From positions 19,473,001 through 19,537,000 of the forward strand of contig OX387199.1 in the NCBI GenBank assembly GCA_947561715.1: a stretch of DNA of 64,000 nt, written 5' to 3'. The notes under the pieces were generated by a model that ran no database searches, was not told the DNA's origin, and saw nothing but the letters and a program-made list of their open reading frames with translations. Source of the DNA: Ascidia mentula. Its lineage: Eukaryota; Chordata; Ascidiacea; Phlebobranchia; Ascidiidae. Every line of letters begins with the position of its first letter. Position 1 is the stretch's first letter. Below, in pieces: positions 50,665-62,169 of this stretch. Made by a program: the position numbers and the translations under genes.

Positions 50665-51699
50665 TTGTTGGGGAGGTTTAAAGTGACGAAAATTAACATT
50701 GCGTCGTTAGTAACCATGGCAACGTTGTGTTGATTTACAATTATTGACAGACATTGTAAATACTTTCACCAGTTTTGATAAAGGCTTTAAATCGTAAATA
50801 AGAGGAAAGCAATTGTACCAAACCGAATTTATTTCACAAATCCTTACAATTTTTGTGTTAATAGCGAACTTCTCCTTGCTGCATGTTTGTTATTATCGTG
50901 GTAGTTGTATAGGGCGTTACTTATTACATAATAAACAAGCGCACGTGGATTAACAATAAGACGTTACAAACCACGCGTACAAAAATTCTCTGTCCTGTAT
51001 GTCCTTTGTCCTGTCTCTTCGTATCTTTTTTACTAAAAACACATGTAGCCTATATAGAAAATGCATACCAGGTTGTTTAAGTTCAGATTACCACGTGACT
51101 CATTTGTAAAGGCGGCTTGTTGCTGGAAGTGTCAACGAACGAATAGCACGTTCGCCGTAAATGAGTTGAACTTGGTTTACAGAGTGATTATTATCCGACG
51201 TTAATAAAAAAGCCGGTTGATGCCAGAAAAACACAACATAATAATTGCAAATATGACGTCAACACTACTTATCATAACATTTTGTGTGTTTCGGATGCCA
51301 CTTCTTCCATAGAATTATGTTAACGTGTCGATTAGATATTGACAACACATTCCGTTTTATCATTCCTTGTATATCATGTCGTTGTTGTAATATCGCAAAC
51401 AATGTTTCTATGCTGTATGTTGATAATCCATGTAAATATAAACATTGATCCATCAGATTTGACAGTTGATTTCTGATTCGAGAATGTCAGTAAATCCCCA
51501 AACATGCATTCACGCAAATATTTACAGAAATGCGCGGATATCGCGGCGTAATTTCACCGACTTTTGGAAAAGGTTTTATGTGAGGGTAAATTGTGTAACA
51601 AGGTTTTTTGTCAACACCCAGGCCCCCATTGCTGCCCAAATTATGACGTCACGGTCGTGGGCCTTCGAGTGGCGTCTGTCACGTGTTTTATTTGTTTTG

Positions 51700-51835
51700 T
51701 TGTTTTTGTCTGTTCAGTTACCTGCCTACCTCTGCCCACACCTTGCTGCAACTCATTCTTACCTGGCACTGATGATGAATATAACAGTGGTGTTTAAAAC
51801 GTTTGCTTAGACATGAGTAGCATACAATCTTTGGC
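51700..51835 (+). repeat. Hammerhead-like element, degenerate (copy 4)
   Basis: The 5' part TCAGTTACCTGCCTACCTC matches the reverse complement of 52.94 kb. CTGATGA is at 51769-51775, but GAAAC is replaced by TAAAACG. The tail CTTTGGCTTT is kept. Probably inactive. Confidence 0.55.
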
Positions 51836-52539
51836 TTTCCCACACAAATCATTTTCTTGTGACCTCCCAAGGTTAGACCTCATACACTCCAATGTAATAA
51901 CCTTAACACAGCAGTTGTGGAGGAAACAGACGCGTCTGATGCGTCTGTCGGGTACATTTCATGGCAGAATGTAGATGGCATGGAGAGAGTAAAGTTTCGT
52001 AGAAATTGAATTACAGAAGTATGCCTTGATTTGACTTGCCGAGTTAGGCCCGCCTCTTGTCTACGTAATCGGGTAAAAGTAGTATTTTGCCTCAAGGAGG
52101 ACATTAATTTAGTTAAAAAGGCTTCAATAGTGTCGATTGTGAAAAAGTCAATGAACAAAAACCTCATGCAATTTGCAATTCAATGTTGGCCTCAAGCCCT
52201 ATTCTATGCAATGGCAAAAACATTTTTGCTTGGAAAGTTACTTTGGTTGGCCCCTGGGAGCTGTTTCTGCTATCCCATAGATAGGGCATAAAATCCCCCT
52301 GAAGGCTCCTCAGATCCTTGCAGTATTTTTCCAATGCAGCTGCAATTATTGTTTTTTTTTTCCTTTGAATATTTAGTACTAGTGAGCCTAAAGCCACAGC
52401 AAAATGTTTTTAAAAAGTGCGACCCATCAGCAAGTATGCCAAGAAAGTCTTGGTCTGACACCATGTTAGTATCTAGGAGACCAAATGTTGTTACCCAAGA
52501 TACCACATTGCGACCTGAGTTGGACCGAATGTTAGGATC

Positions 52540-54330
52540 TGTTTATTTGTACAAAGAGTCGCAAATATATAGAGAGATATCAAAGCAGAAACACCCACTT
52601 AATTGCTGCGATTACGCCATAAAGGTGAACTATCAGAAGTTAGGCAAGCGAGATAACTAGCGATGACGTCAGAAAGACGGGATGTAAATGTAAATGAGTA
52701 GAAAGCAGTTTTGAAAGACAAAATAATAAAATGTTTCAAAGTATGACAAGCCGAATTTACATTCTTTGGCAAAAACGCAAGTTACTCAGTATGTGTATCA
52801 ATGCTGAAAAGCCTCAAAACTTTAAACATGAAAGCCAAAGCTAATGTAGGTGCTATACATTATGCGCAAACGTTTCGAACACGACTGCGTCCATCATCAG
52901 TGCAATTTCAGAAAGAGTTTCAACCAAGAAAGCGCTGAGGTAGGCAGGCAACTGAACATGGAAAATACAACAACACAAGAAAACTTGATTTGGGACATTT
53001 AATACTGATAAGGGTCCCATAGTGTTCAATACAGATGAGTGTGAAGGGTTCTGCGTGGGTCAAAACCCGACATCAAGCTTCTGACACCATGTTGGCAGCA
53101 GGTCTCGACAAGACCAGATTTAAACAAAATATTAAAATGTTTCGAATTATGACAAGCCCAAATCCCTACATAGCGCGTCGTAGGTATAAATAACTTTATC
53201 GTAACGAGGCCTTTATTCACGAAGGCCGTAAAGTGGGAATTCACGAGCACCACAACTTAATCTGTGTTGCTTGGACGTGGATGTGTCGATTTTGCGCCGC
53301 GGTTTCGGGGAAACTGGAGTGGAATAGGCGTAGTCGATCGTCGTAAAAATGCTTTGAAACGGGTGAAGTTTAACTTGAGAGGGCAAAATGGTACGAAAGA
53401 GTAAAACGTCCATTAACAAAAAATAGGAAAGGTGATAATTTTAGGCTAGATTAGCTTCACGCATGCAGGTAAACAAAATTGCCCAATCGTTAAAAAACAT
53501 ACATGGAATATATCAACAGCACAACTTTTGCCGTCCACAGCCCGTTGACCTTGGCTGTGACAACTGGTCAATCCCTAACTAAAAATGGAGCAAGAAATTT
53601 GATCCCTATGAGGCAAAAAAATTGTAAAAATGCAGGCAGTGAAGAGGTGGCCTTGCAGCAGTGCTTCTCGCTTTCGGAAAGCTTTCGAAAGCATACCCAT
53701 CGCGGCACTTTGGTCCGCTTGTTTAAGGCATGTGGACTTCTGGCATAAAATTATGTGAGGAAATATAACACGCAGTAAAAAAATCAAAAAATACCGTTTC
53801 GGCGACATGCGTTAACAAACCTATACCTTAAAATTACCTAGAAGGGAAAAGTAGTAAAGTTAAGAAAGACATTTTGTGACGAAAAGAAGGAAAATATAGT
53901 TCTTTAACATTACAAAACAAACTTCAAAGCTGTTTTGCGTTGCCCTTGAATTGACTCCGGCATCAGAAGGCATCGCGCTTGATTTGATCAGACTCCAGCA
54001 TCAGAAGGCGTTGTGTTCGAGATCACAGAGGGCAGCACCGGAAATGAAGGGTCGCAGTTGGTATGTCGAAAGGTGTAGACGGAATTGCATTACCGCAAAC
54101 TCAACATCAAACCTGTCAGAACAAAACCGAGATCTGGGACCGAACACCTGATCTGAGAGATCACATTGTATTCTGTTAGTCCGAAAACCATGATCTGTTT
54201 ATTTGTGGAAAGAGTCGCAAATATATAGGAAGACATCAAAGATGAGGCAGAAACAAATAGATAAATGCTGTAATTACGCGACAAAATTATGACAAGTCGA
54301 ATTCCCTGCAAGTGCGAATACAACCAACAC
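52540..54330. repeat. Dispersed short repeat family
   Basis: The segment from about 52538 (TCTGTTTATTTGT...AGAGTCGCAAATATAT) recurs from about 54193. A second segment (AAAATGTTTC...TATGACAAGCC) occurs near 52730, 53130 and, in part, 54290. The pieces look like debris of one non-coding element or of local duplication; boundaries are not defined. Confidence 0.5.
52828..52960 (-). repeat. Hammerhead-like element on the minus strand (copy 5)
   Basis: Reading the minus strand: CTGATGA (52900-52894), a GGACGC/GTGTTC stem, GAAAC (52876-52872), an ACGTT/AATGT stem followed by A, then the tail AGCTTTGGCTTT. The 5' part TTCAGTTGCCTGCCTACCTC is shared with copy 4. Confidence 0.65.
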
Positions 54331-54769
54331 TAAAAATAGAGATGGTGTCCTTAAAACCATTGAAGCGTGCAAAACTACAAATTAACATTGTCAAAATCCG
54401 AATAAGAGCGACATCATGTGGAATAATAAGGTACGCGCGCGTTAATAAGCAGCACGTTTGCTATTAGTGTACATGTACCTTAATAGGATGCATTTCATGG
54501 CCAACCGTGTCATATGTCAAACTCATGTACGCGTACCTAATTAACGAACATGCAACTTATTAACGTGCTCGTAACTAATTAACGTGAGCACATGTTCAGT
54601 TGGTCGATAGTGACATAATCGTAGGTAAAGTTACTTATACTGTCATCATGTTTTCTGCTTTCACTTTTGCAAATATCACTCATGTATCCATCTATAGTCT
54701 GTAGTTCGCGCCGTTTACTTTGTTGTTAGTCTAGACCACTCCGCATTTTTTTGCGACTGACAATAAATA

Positions 54770-54881
54770 TTCGCCAAAGGCAGAGTTGGCGCGAATGACA
54801 ATAAATATTCCTAATGTCTGGTGACCCCAGCAGGAACTTGCAACGTGAGGTTTTACTGCAATCAACTCTGCCTTTGGCGAA
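54770..54881. repeat. 19-bp perfect inverted repeat
   Basis: Arms 54770-54788 (TTCGCCAAAGGCAGAGTTG) and 54863-54881 are exact reverse complements around a 74-bp spacer. A short direct repeat (TGACAATAAATATTC) overlaps the left side. It resembles the end structure of a small foldback element. Confidence 0.75.
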
Positions 54882-55249
54882 CACAACACAATGAAATTGC
54901 GACGTATTAAATCTTTATAGTTTGACAATATTGCACAGTTAAATTACACAGATATTTTACCAAGCGGTTCGTAAATGTAAGATTTACAGACCAAGTCATC
55001 ATATTGTTGTCACCAAATCAAGTGCAGCTTTGGCCCGGCTGTGCTAAAGGTTGCTTATCCCTGGTTTAATCTATGAGGGTAAGTGACTATATTAGTCTCC
55101 TTTGGCACATGTAAAGCTGGCATTTTAAAAAGTTTGTATCTTTACTAGTCATGTTACCAGTTCCAAATTACCCGGGTCGGCCAAATCCGGATAGTTATCA
55201 ATCAAATCCGGATAATTTGGATCTGGCAGCGTGTATTTTACCGGTATGC

Positions 55250-56640
55250 CAAAAAAGTAATTTGTTTTCACTGCGTTACCAGAACACACATTTACTTCCA
55301 GACAACATGCGATCAACCCATGAAATCTATTTTCACTTGGAACAATGTCACTTATAAAAGCATCTGGGTGATGGATAATCTGACATTAAAATCACGGGTT
55401 GAACCCCATGCAGTTATTGCATACTTTTATTATTTCTTAGTTGTTGCTTAAAAATCGAATACTTTTTTTACTTTTTATTTAATTTTTTATTTATTTTTAA
55501 TTTTCGTAACTTTTCTCATTAGGTACTTGTAACTTTTTCCTTTCTGTCTGAGCTGTCCACAAATCCCTTCGTGGAATTTAATATATAATTACATTTTTCA
55601 AGAATTGTACACCTTCCTGTAATATTTAACGAATAAAGCTGGCAAAAATTACTCTTCAATTCAATCTATCAGTTCTGCACCTTTCAAATGTTTTGCTTGA
55701 TGCTGTTATAACTCAAACTAAGTCTGTTGTGCGTGTTCTTTACTTTAGGCTACTGAAATTGAATCCGTGAGCAGAGTTATATATCAATTGAACAACACAT
55801 TGCAGTATCAGTTAGAGTGTGTTAAATTGTCCAAGCGCGTTAATGACTTAACGAGTAAATTTTAAAGAATGAAACACGTGACAGAATTGTAACGAGCTAA
55901 TTACCGTAACACGTGCTTGAGTAAGAGCGCGATAATGCGAAACACTAGACTGACTGAGCGAATAACTGCTGTGCTATAGGCAGTTAGTTAAGTGTCCGAG
56001 TCTAACTGGGTGGCAGAATGAATGTGAACGGGTCACACGCGTATCATCTCATCAACTTTTCCTCACATTTTCATCGTTTAATAATTATTGACATTTTGTG
56101 AAGGATTTGTTTTTTTGACGATTCAGTGTGGAAACACATACATACCGCTTCACTTATGCCAACACCTTAGGCGTTTGTTGACATACGGATGAAATACCAA
56201 AAAGCTATAGTTAAATGGGTCCCAACTAACTTGTAACATTTTGAAAACCAAACTCACGCTGGTTCGATGAATTGTATGAAATCTAAAACACACCCATTAT
56301 TTATATATAAATAGTGTAATGTTTGTAGGCACATACAAAGTGACTTTTATATCACAGATGAATTTTCAGCATTCTAAATGAATTTGCAAACAACGAATTC
56401 AAATTAGTCGTACAGGTTTATATGTGCCTAATATGAAAATTTAAATGAAGATTTAGGCTACCAAACGTTGTACAACATGCAACATACAACAATAGGCACA
56501 GTAGGTGGCACTTCGCTTTCTGCAAAGCTATATTTTTGTTCATATAGTCTGATCTTTTTCGATTATAAATGATCCCAGTCTTCCAAACAATACGTACAAT
56601 TTTATTCTTACTAAGTTCCTTTTAATAGGACACAAGACAG
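55250..56640 (-). repeat. Degenerate copy of the zinc-finger gene spacer (fossil locus)
   Basis: 55260-55370 resembles the sequence just 5' of both zinc-finger genes (for example the CACAATGTCACTTATA-like block). 56040-56640 resembles the spacer at 58.85-59.52 kb, which lies 3' of zinc-finger gene 2. The first part therefore looks like the upstream region of a zinc-finger gene that is no longer present to the left. Confidence 0.6.
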
Positions 56641-57152
56641 CCACGATAACTTATCCCTTGTTACATGGCAGTTCACGTGGCGAGCATTAACAAAAAAGAA
56701 CACCTGTCACAGAACTTAGAAGCAAACATTTAAAAGAAAGGAAGGAAATGACAAAATTCAGCGGAGAATGTCAACAGCGTCTGAAGACACTATAACACTG
56801 TGTTTACGCTCGCGTTGCCACAGATGTTACCGGTTACGTAACATCATGACTATTTGGAAAACATCAAAAACAATTATCAATCCATATATAGCATTATAAG
56901 CAACGTGTTTTAAAAACATATTGCATCAGACATATATTATTAGAAAACGAAATTTTGTGCTGTCTATATAAGTTCCTGGAAAACTTTATCTGACATGTTG
57001 CAATCCGCTGGATTTTCTCTTGTGTCAAAAGCAAGTTGGACGATGCAAGTCTCGAGGTTGTGTTGATCAGGTTTCACCCCTTCTTCACGATGTTTCTCCA
57101 GTGTAGATCCGACGTTAAAAGTTCAGGATGCATTCCTTGCAGAAAACGTCCA

Positions 57153-58211
57153 TTACATATCTTGTACGTTTTTCAATGATTTCTCCAAGGTATGAGTTTG
57201 AAGGTGAATACCTCTCGTGCTTCTATGTCGAAATGTTTTGTCGCAAATTTCACATCTAAAGGGCTTTTCTCCGGTATGAATTAGAATGTGACTTCTTAGA
57301 CTGCCTTTAACAGAAAAAGATTTATCACATACGTCGCACTTAAAGGGCTTTTCTCCAGTATGAACCCGAAAGTGAGTTCTAAGACTGCATTTTGAAGAAA
57401 ACGATTGATCACATATTTCACATTTGAACGGCTTTTCTCCTGTATGAGTTCGAAAGTGCTTTCTAAGACTGCCTTTTTCAGAAAATGATTGATCACATAT
57501 TTCACATTTGAACGGCTTTTCTCCAGTATGAGTTCGAAAGTGCGTTCTAAGACTGCCTTTTTCAGAAAAAGATTTCTCACATATTTCACATTTGAACGGC
57601 TTTTCTCCAGTATGAGTTCGAAAGTGCCTTCTAAGACTGCCTGTTGCAGAAAAAGATTGATTACATATTTCACATTTGAACGGCTTTTCTCCAGTATGAG
57701 TTCGAAAGTGCGTTCTAAGACTGCCTTTTTCAGAAAAACATTTCTCACATATTTCACATTTGAACGGCTTTTCTCCAGTATGAATTCGAAAGTGCGTTCT
57801 TAGACTGCCTTTTTCAGAAAAAGATTGATCACATATTTCACATTTGAACGGCTTTTCTCCAGTATGAGTTCGAAAGTGCTTTATCAGATTGCATTTTACA
57901 GAAAAAGATTGATTGCATATTTCACATTTGAACGGCTTTTCTCCAGTATGAGTTCGAAGGTGCTTTATCAGACTGTCTTTTAAAGAAAAAGATTGACCAC
58001 ATATTTCACATTTGAATGGTTTCTCACCAGTATGTGTCCGAAAGTGCTTGTTTAGACGGCTTGGTGAAGGAAATGTTTTTTCACATACGTCACAGCGGAA
58101 TGATGTTTCTTTAGTGTGCACTTGAATATGCTTTTTCAGGGATTTTCCACTGCTAAATAACTTTTCACAAATATCACAGCGAAAAGTATTTGCTGTTGTT
58201 TCAATTTCCAT
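57153..58211 (-). CDS. C2H2 zinc-finger protein, 12 fingers, intronless
   Basis: A single open frame of 352 codons. ATG is at 58211 and TAA at 57153-57155. After about ten residues there are 12 consecutive 28-residue C2H2 fingers with TGEKPFKCEIC linkers, then a short tail (KSLKNVQDM). No KRAB, BTB, SCAN or SET domain. The fingers share most positions; helix positions -1, 2, 3 and 6 vary only modestly (for example SEKGSLRTH against SVKCNLIKH). Expected role: sequence-specific nuclear DNA binding, target unknown. The first two and last two fingers are diverged and are shared with the neighbouring gene, which marks the two as tandem paralogues. A 175-bp segment in the 3' flank (about 56769-56941) is absent from the paralogue. 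Confidence 0.93.
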   Translation of the reverse strand: MEIETTANTFRCDICEKLFSSGKSLKKHIQVHTKETSFRCDVCEKTFPSPSRLNKHFRTHTGEKPFKCEICGQSFSLKDSLIKHLRTHTGEKPFKCEICNQSFSVKCNLIKHFRTHTGEKPFKCEICDQSFSEKGSLRTHFRIHTGEKPFKCEICEKCFSEKGSLRTHFRTHTGEKPFKCEICNQSFSATGSLRRHFRTHTGEKPFKCEICEKSFSEKGSLRTHFRTHTGEKPFKCEICDQSFSEKGSLRKHFRTHTGEKPFKCEICDQSFSSKCSLRTHFRVHTGEKPFKCDVCDKSFSVKGSLRSHILIHTGEKPFRCEICDKTFRHRSTRGIHLQTHTLEKSLKNVQDM

Positions 58212-59850
58212 TTGAGTTTGACGTTTTTCACAAAATATGGGTTTGCTGCTTGTGTAAAGTTTTTCTGTTTTTCTCCGCGTTACAAGAATGTATTCATATT
58301 TCCAGGCAACATATGATCAACCCCTACTCTCTGTTTTCACTTTGCACAATGTCACTTATATAAGAACCTGCGCTAAATACATCCTGGAAGTGAAAAGCAT
58401 TGTTAAGAATTCGTTTGTTTTCCTGGAGTATTTAACGATTAAAGGTCGCAAAAAATACTATTTGTGTCATCTAAAGAAGTATTTGATTTTACTTCTGATA
58501 AACTTGCTCTATAAGTTTGTCTATTCTGTATTGATTGTTATAAACGCTTCGCAAACTTAACTTTTTTTAAAACCTAACTTTGATTCCTACGTCATTTCAG
58601 TAACAAAGTTTACGGCCAAGCTCATACCGTGGAAAGCAGCCATAATTGAAGTTGGGATCAGTGGCGATAACTCACACAACCTTACAACCGCCAGAGGCAG
58701 AAAATCATCGAACCGTATCAACGCATGTGCCAATTATGTGAACAATTTAAGTTCGCCGTTCACATATTATAAATCAATTTAAGAATGTTCACATTAAATG
58801 TTTGGATCCATCAGGTTTGCGTAATTATCGTTTAATTTACCACATATCATGCAATGTCCTCGCAGCTTATCAACTTTTTCCTCAAATATTCATCGTTTAA
58901 TTGTGATTGACATTTTGCGGTGGATTGATTTTTCTAACGATTCAATGTCGGACGTTCGACTAAATTTATAAACCACATTATACAATGCGCTGCATCGTGT
59001 CTTGAAACACATACATACCTCTTCACTTATGCTAGCACTTTGGGCGTTTGTTGACATGCGGATGAAATACCAAAAAGCTATAGTTAAATGGCCCCTAACT
59101 GATAATATTTTGAAAGCCAAACTCAAGCTGGTTCGATGAATTGTATGAAATCTAAACCACACCCATTATTTTTATATATAAGTAGTGTAATGTTTGTAGG
59201 CACATACAAATTGACTTTTATATCACAGATGAATTTTCAGCATTCTAAATGAATTTTTTAAAAACTAATTCAAATTAGTCGTACAGGTTTATCTGTGCCT
59301 AATATGAAAATTTAAATGAAGATTTAGGCTAACAAACGTTATAAAACACGTAGCATACAACAATCGGCACATTAGGTGTCACTTCGCTTTCTGTAAAGAT
59401 ATATTTTTGGTCATACAGTCTGACCTTATTCGATTATGAATGATCCCAGTCTTCCAAATAATACGTACAATTTTATTCTTACTTAGTTCCGTTTAACAGG
59501 ACACAATACAGGTACGATAACTTCTCTCCTGTTACACAGCAGTCCACGTTGCGAGCATTAACAAAAAAGAACACCTGTCACAGAACTCAGAAGCAAACAT
59601 TTGAAAGAAAGAAAGGAAATGACAAAATTCAGCGGAGAATTTCAGAAAACGATATTTTGTGCTGTTTAAGTTCCTTGAAAACTTTATCTGACATGTTGCA
59701 ATCCGCTGGTTTTTCTCTTGTGTCAAAAGCAAGTTGGACGATGCAAATCTCGAGGCTGTGTTGATCAGGTTTCACCCCTTCATCACGATGTTTCTCCAGT
59801 GTGGATCCGACGGTAAACTTCCACGATGAATTCCTTGCAGAAAACGTCCA
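58212..59850 (-). promoter_or_regulatory. Spacer: promoter of zinc-finger gene 1 plus 3' flank of gene 2
   Basis: Non-coding. The portion up to about 59500 aligns along its length with 62170-63451. It should hold the promoter of the 12-finger gene (right of 58211) and the 3' UTR/poly(A) region of the 27-finger gene. TTTATT on the plus strand near 59471 is AATAAA on the gene strand. Confidence 0.6.
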
Positions 59851-62169
59851 TTACATATCTTGTATGTTTTTCAATGATTTCTCCCTGGTATGAGTTTGAA
59901 GGTGATCATCTCTCTTGCTTTTCTCTCGAAATGTTTTTTCGCAAATGTCACATCTAAACGGCTTTTCTCCGGTATGAATTAGAATGTGTCTTTTTAGAGT
60001 GCTTTTTATAGAAAAAGATTTATCACATATTTCGCATTTGAAAGGCCTTTCTCCAGTATGAGTTCGAAAGTGCGTTCTAAGACCGGCTATTACAGAAAAA
60101 GATTGATCACATATTTCACATTTGAACGGCTTTTCTCCAGTATGAGTTCGAAAGTGAGTTTTAAGATTGCTTTTTGCAGAAAAAGATTTATCACACATTT
60201 CACATTTGAACGGCTTTTCTCCAGTATGAGTTCGAAAGTGCATTCTAAGACCGCCTATTGCAGAAAAAGATTGATCACATATTTCACATTTGAAAGGCCT
60301 TTCCCCAGTATGAGTTCGAAAGTGAGTTTTAAGATTGCTTTTTGCAGAAAAAGATTTATCACACATTTCACATTTGAACGGCTTTTCTCCAGTATGAGTT
60401 CGAAAGTGCATTCTAAGACCGCCTATTACAGAAAAAGATTGATCACATATTTCACATTTGAACGGCTTTTCTCCAGTATGAGTTCGAAAGTGAGTTTTAA
60501 GATTGCTTTTTGCAGAAAAAGATTTATCACACATTTCACATTTGAACGGCTTTTCTCCAGTATGAGTTCGAAAGTGCATTCTAAGACCGCCTATTGCAGA
60601 AAAAGATTGATCACATATTTCACATTTGAAAGGCCTTTCCCCAGTATGAGTTCGAAAATGCGTACTAAGACTGCCTTTTTGAGAAAAAGAATGATCACAT
60701 ATTTCACATTTGAATGGCTTTTCTCCAGTATGAGTTCGAAAGTGAGTTTTAAGACTGGATTTTTCAGAAAAAGATTGATTACATATTTCACATTTGAACG
60801 GCTTTTCTCCAGTATGAGTTCGAAAGTGCCTTATCAGACTGCCTTTTAAAGAAAAAGATTGATCACATATTTCACATTTGAACGGCTTTTCTCCAGTATG
60901 AGTTCGAAAGTGAGTATTAAGATTGCTTTTTGCAGAAAAAGATTTATCACACATTTCACATTTGAACGGCTTTTCTCCAGTATGAGTTCGAAAGTGCATT
61001 CTAAGACCGCCTATTGCAGAAAAAGATTGATCACATATTTCACATTTGAAAGGCTTTTCTCCAGTATGAGTTCGAAAGTGCGTTCTAAGACTGCCTTTTT
61101 GAGAAAAAGATTGATCACATATTTCACATTTGAATGGCTTTTCCCCAGTATGAGTTCGAAAGTGCTTTATCAGACTGCCTTTTACAGAAAAAGATTTATC
61201 ACATATTTCACAATTGAACGGCTTTTCTCCAGTATGAGTTCGAAAGTGCTTTATCAGACTGCCTTTTAAAGAAAAAGATTGATCACATATTTCACATTTG
61301 AACGGCTTTTCTCCAGTATGAGTTCGAAAGTGCGTTCTAAGACTGCCTTTTTGAGAAAAAGATTGATTACATATTTCACATTTGAATGGCTTTTCTCCAG
61401 TATGAGTTCGAAAGTGCATTCTAAGATTGCCTTTTACAGAAAAAGATTTATCACATATTTCACATTTGAACGGCTTTTCTCCAGTATGAGTTCGAAAGTG
61501 CTTTATCAGACTGTCTTTCAAAGAAAAAGATTGATCACATATTTCACATTTGAACGGCCTTTCTCCAGTATGAGTTCGAAAGTGCGTTCTAAGACTGCAT
61601 TTTGTGGAAAAAGATTGATTACATATTTCACATTTAAACGACTTTTCTCCAGTATGAGTTCGAAAGTGCGTTCTAAGATTGTCTTTTGAAGAAAAAGATT
61701 GATTACATATTTCACATTTGAACGGCCTTTCTCCAGTATGAGTTCGAAAGTGCGTTCTAAGACTGCATTTTGTGGAAAAAGATTGATTACATATTTCACA
61801 TTTGAACGACTTTTCTCCAGTATGAGTTCGAAAGTGCGTTCTAAGATTGTCTTTTGAAGAAAAAGATTGATTACATATTTCACACTTGAACGGCTTTTCT
61901 CCAGTGTGAGGTTGACAATGTCGCCTCAGAGCATCTTTACGGGAAAACCTTTTTAAACAAAACGTGCATTCGTATGGTTTCTCACCAGTATGTGTCCGAA
62001 AGTGCTTGTTTAGATGGCTTGGTGAAGGAAATGTTTTTTCACATATGTTACAGCGGAATGATGTTTCTCTAGTGTGCACTTGAATATGCTTCCTTAGTAT
62101 TTTTCCACTGCTAAATAACTTTTCACAGATATCGCAGCGAAAACTATTTGCTGTTGTTTCAAATTCCAT
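59851..62169 (-). CDS. C2H2 zinc-finger protein, 27 fingers, intronless
   Basis: A single open frame. I choose ATG at 62169 (MEFETTANS), which aligns with the start of the paralogue; the frame could extend to a GTG at 62181, but that is not a likely eukaryotic start. 772 codons, 27 consecutive 28-residue fingers, tail KSLKNIQDM. No effector domain is visible. Fingers 4-5 are repeated as 6-7. The pair SAIGGLRMHF / SAKSNLKTHF recurs at 14-15, 19-20, 21-22 and 23-24. The array thus grew by 168-bp two-finger units. Finger 3 (KPYECTFCLKRFSRKDALRRH) is unlike all others. Likely a nuclear DNA-binding protein; targets unknown. Confidence 0.94.
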   Translation of the reverse strand: MEFETTANSFRCDICEKLFSSGKILRKHIQVHTRETSFRCNICEKTFPSPSHLNKHFRTHTGEKPYECTFCLKRFSRKDALRRHCQPHTGEKPFKCEICNQSFSSKDNLRTHFRTHTGEKSFKCEICNQSFSTKCSLRTHFRTHTGERPFKCEICNQSFSSKDNLRTHFRTHTGEKSFKCEICNQSFSTKCSLRTHFRTHTGERPFKCEICDQSFSLKDSLIKHFRTHTGEKPFKCEICDKSFSVKGNLRMHFRTHTGEKPFKCEICNQSFSQKGSLRTHFRTHTGEKPFKCEICDQSFSLKGSLIKHFRTHTGEKPFNCEICDKSFSVKGSLIKHFRTHTGEKPFKCEICDQSFSQKGSLRTHFRTHTGEKPFKCEICDQSFSAIGGLRMHFRTHTGEKPFKCEMCDKSFSAKSNLNTHFRTHTGEKPFKCEICDQSFSLKGSLIRHFRTHTGEKPFKCEICNQSFSEKSSLKTHFRTHTGEKPFKCEICDHSFSQKGSLSTHFRTHTGERPFKCEICDQSFSAIGGLRMHFRTHTGEKPFKCEMCDKSFSAKSNLKTHFRTHTGEKPFKCEICDQSFSVIGGLRMHFRTHTGEKPFKCEMCDKSFSAKSNLKTHFRTHTGERPFKCEICDQSFSAIGGLRMHFRTHTGEKPFKCEMCDKSFSAKSNLKTHFRTHTGEKPFKCEICDQSFSVIAGLRTHFRTHTGERPFKCEICDKSFSIKSTLKRHILIHTGEKPFRCDICEKTFREKSKRDDHLQTHTREKSLKNIQDM

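Larger units (their letters stand above)
50665..57152. other. Gene-poor, repeat-rich intergenic region
   Basis: No supportable gene. Begins with the LCCL-gene 3' UTR. Holds two hammerhead-like copies (51.7 and 52.9 kb), dispersed repeat pieces at 52.5-54.3 kb, a 19-bp inverted repeat at 54.8 kb, and a degenerate copy of the zinc-finger spacer at 55.25-56.64 kb. Confidence 0.6.

Noticed and set aside
51466..51810. 114-codon frame with a hydrophobic stretch
   Set aside because: No homology recognised, and it overlaps hammerhead-like element copy 4 in the same stretch.
57489..57803. Plus-strand frame opposite the 12-finger gene
   Set aside because: Same cause: antisense of repeated fingers.
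60058..61689. Long open frames on the plus strand (263, 136 and 136 codons) opposite the 27-finger gene
   Set aside because: They are antisense reflections of the 84-bp finger repeat; the repeated Phe/Ser/Lys pattern has no independent meaning.
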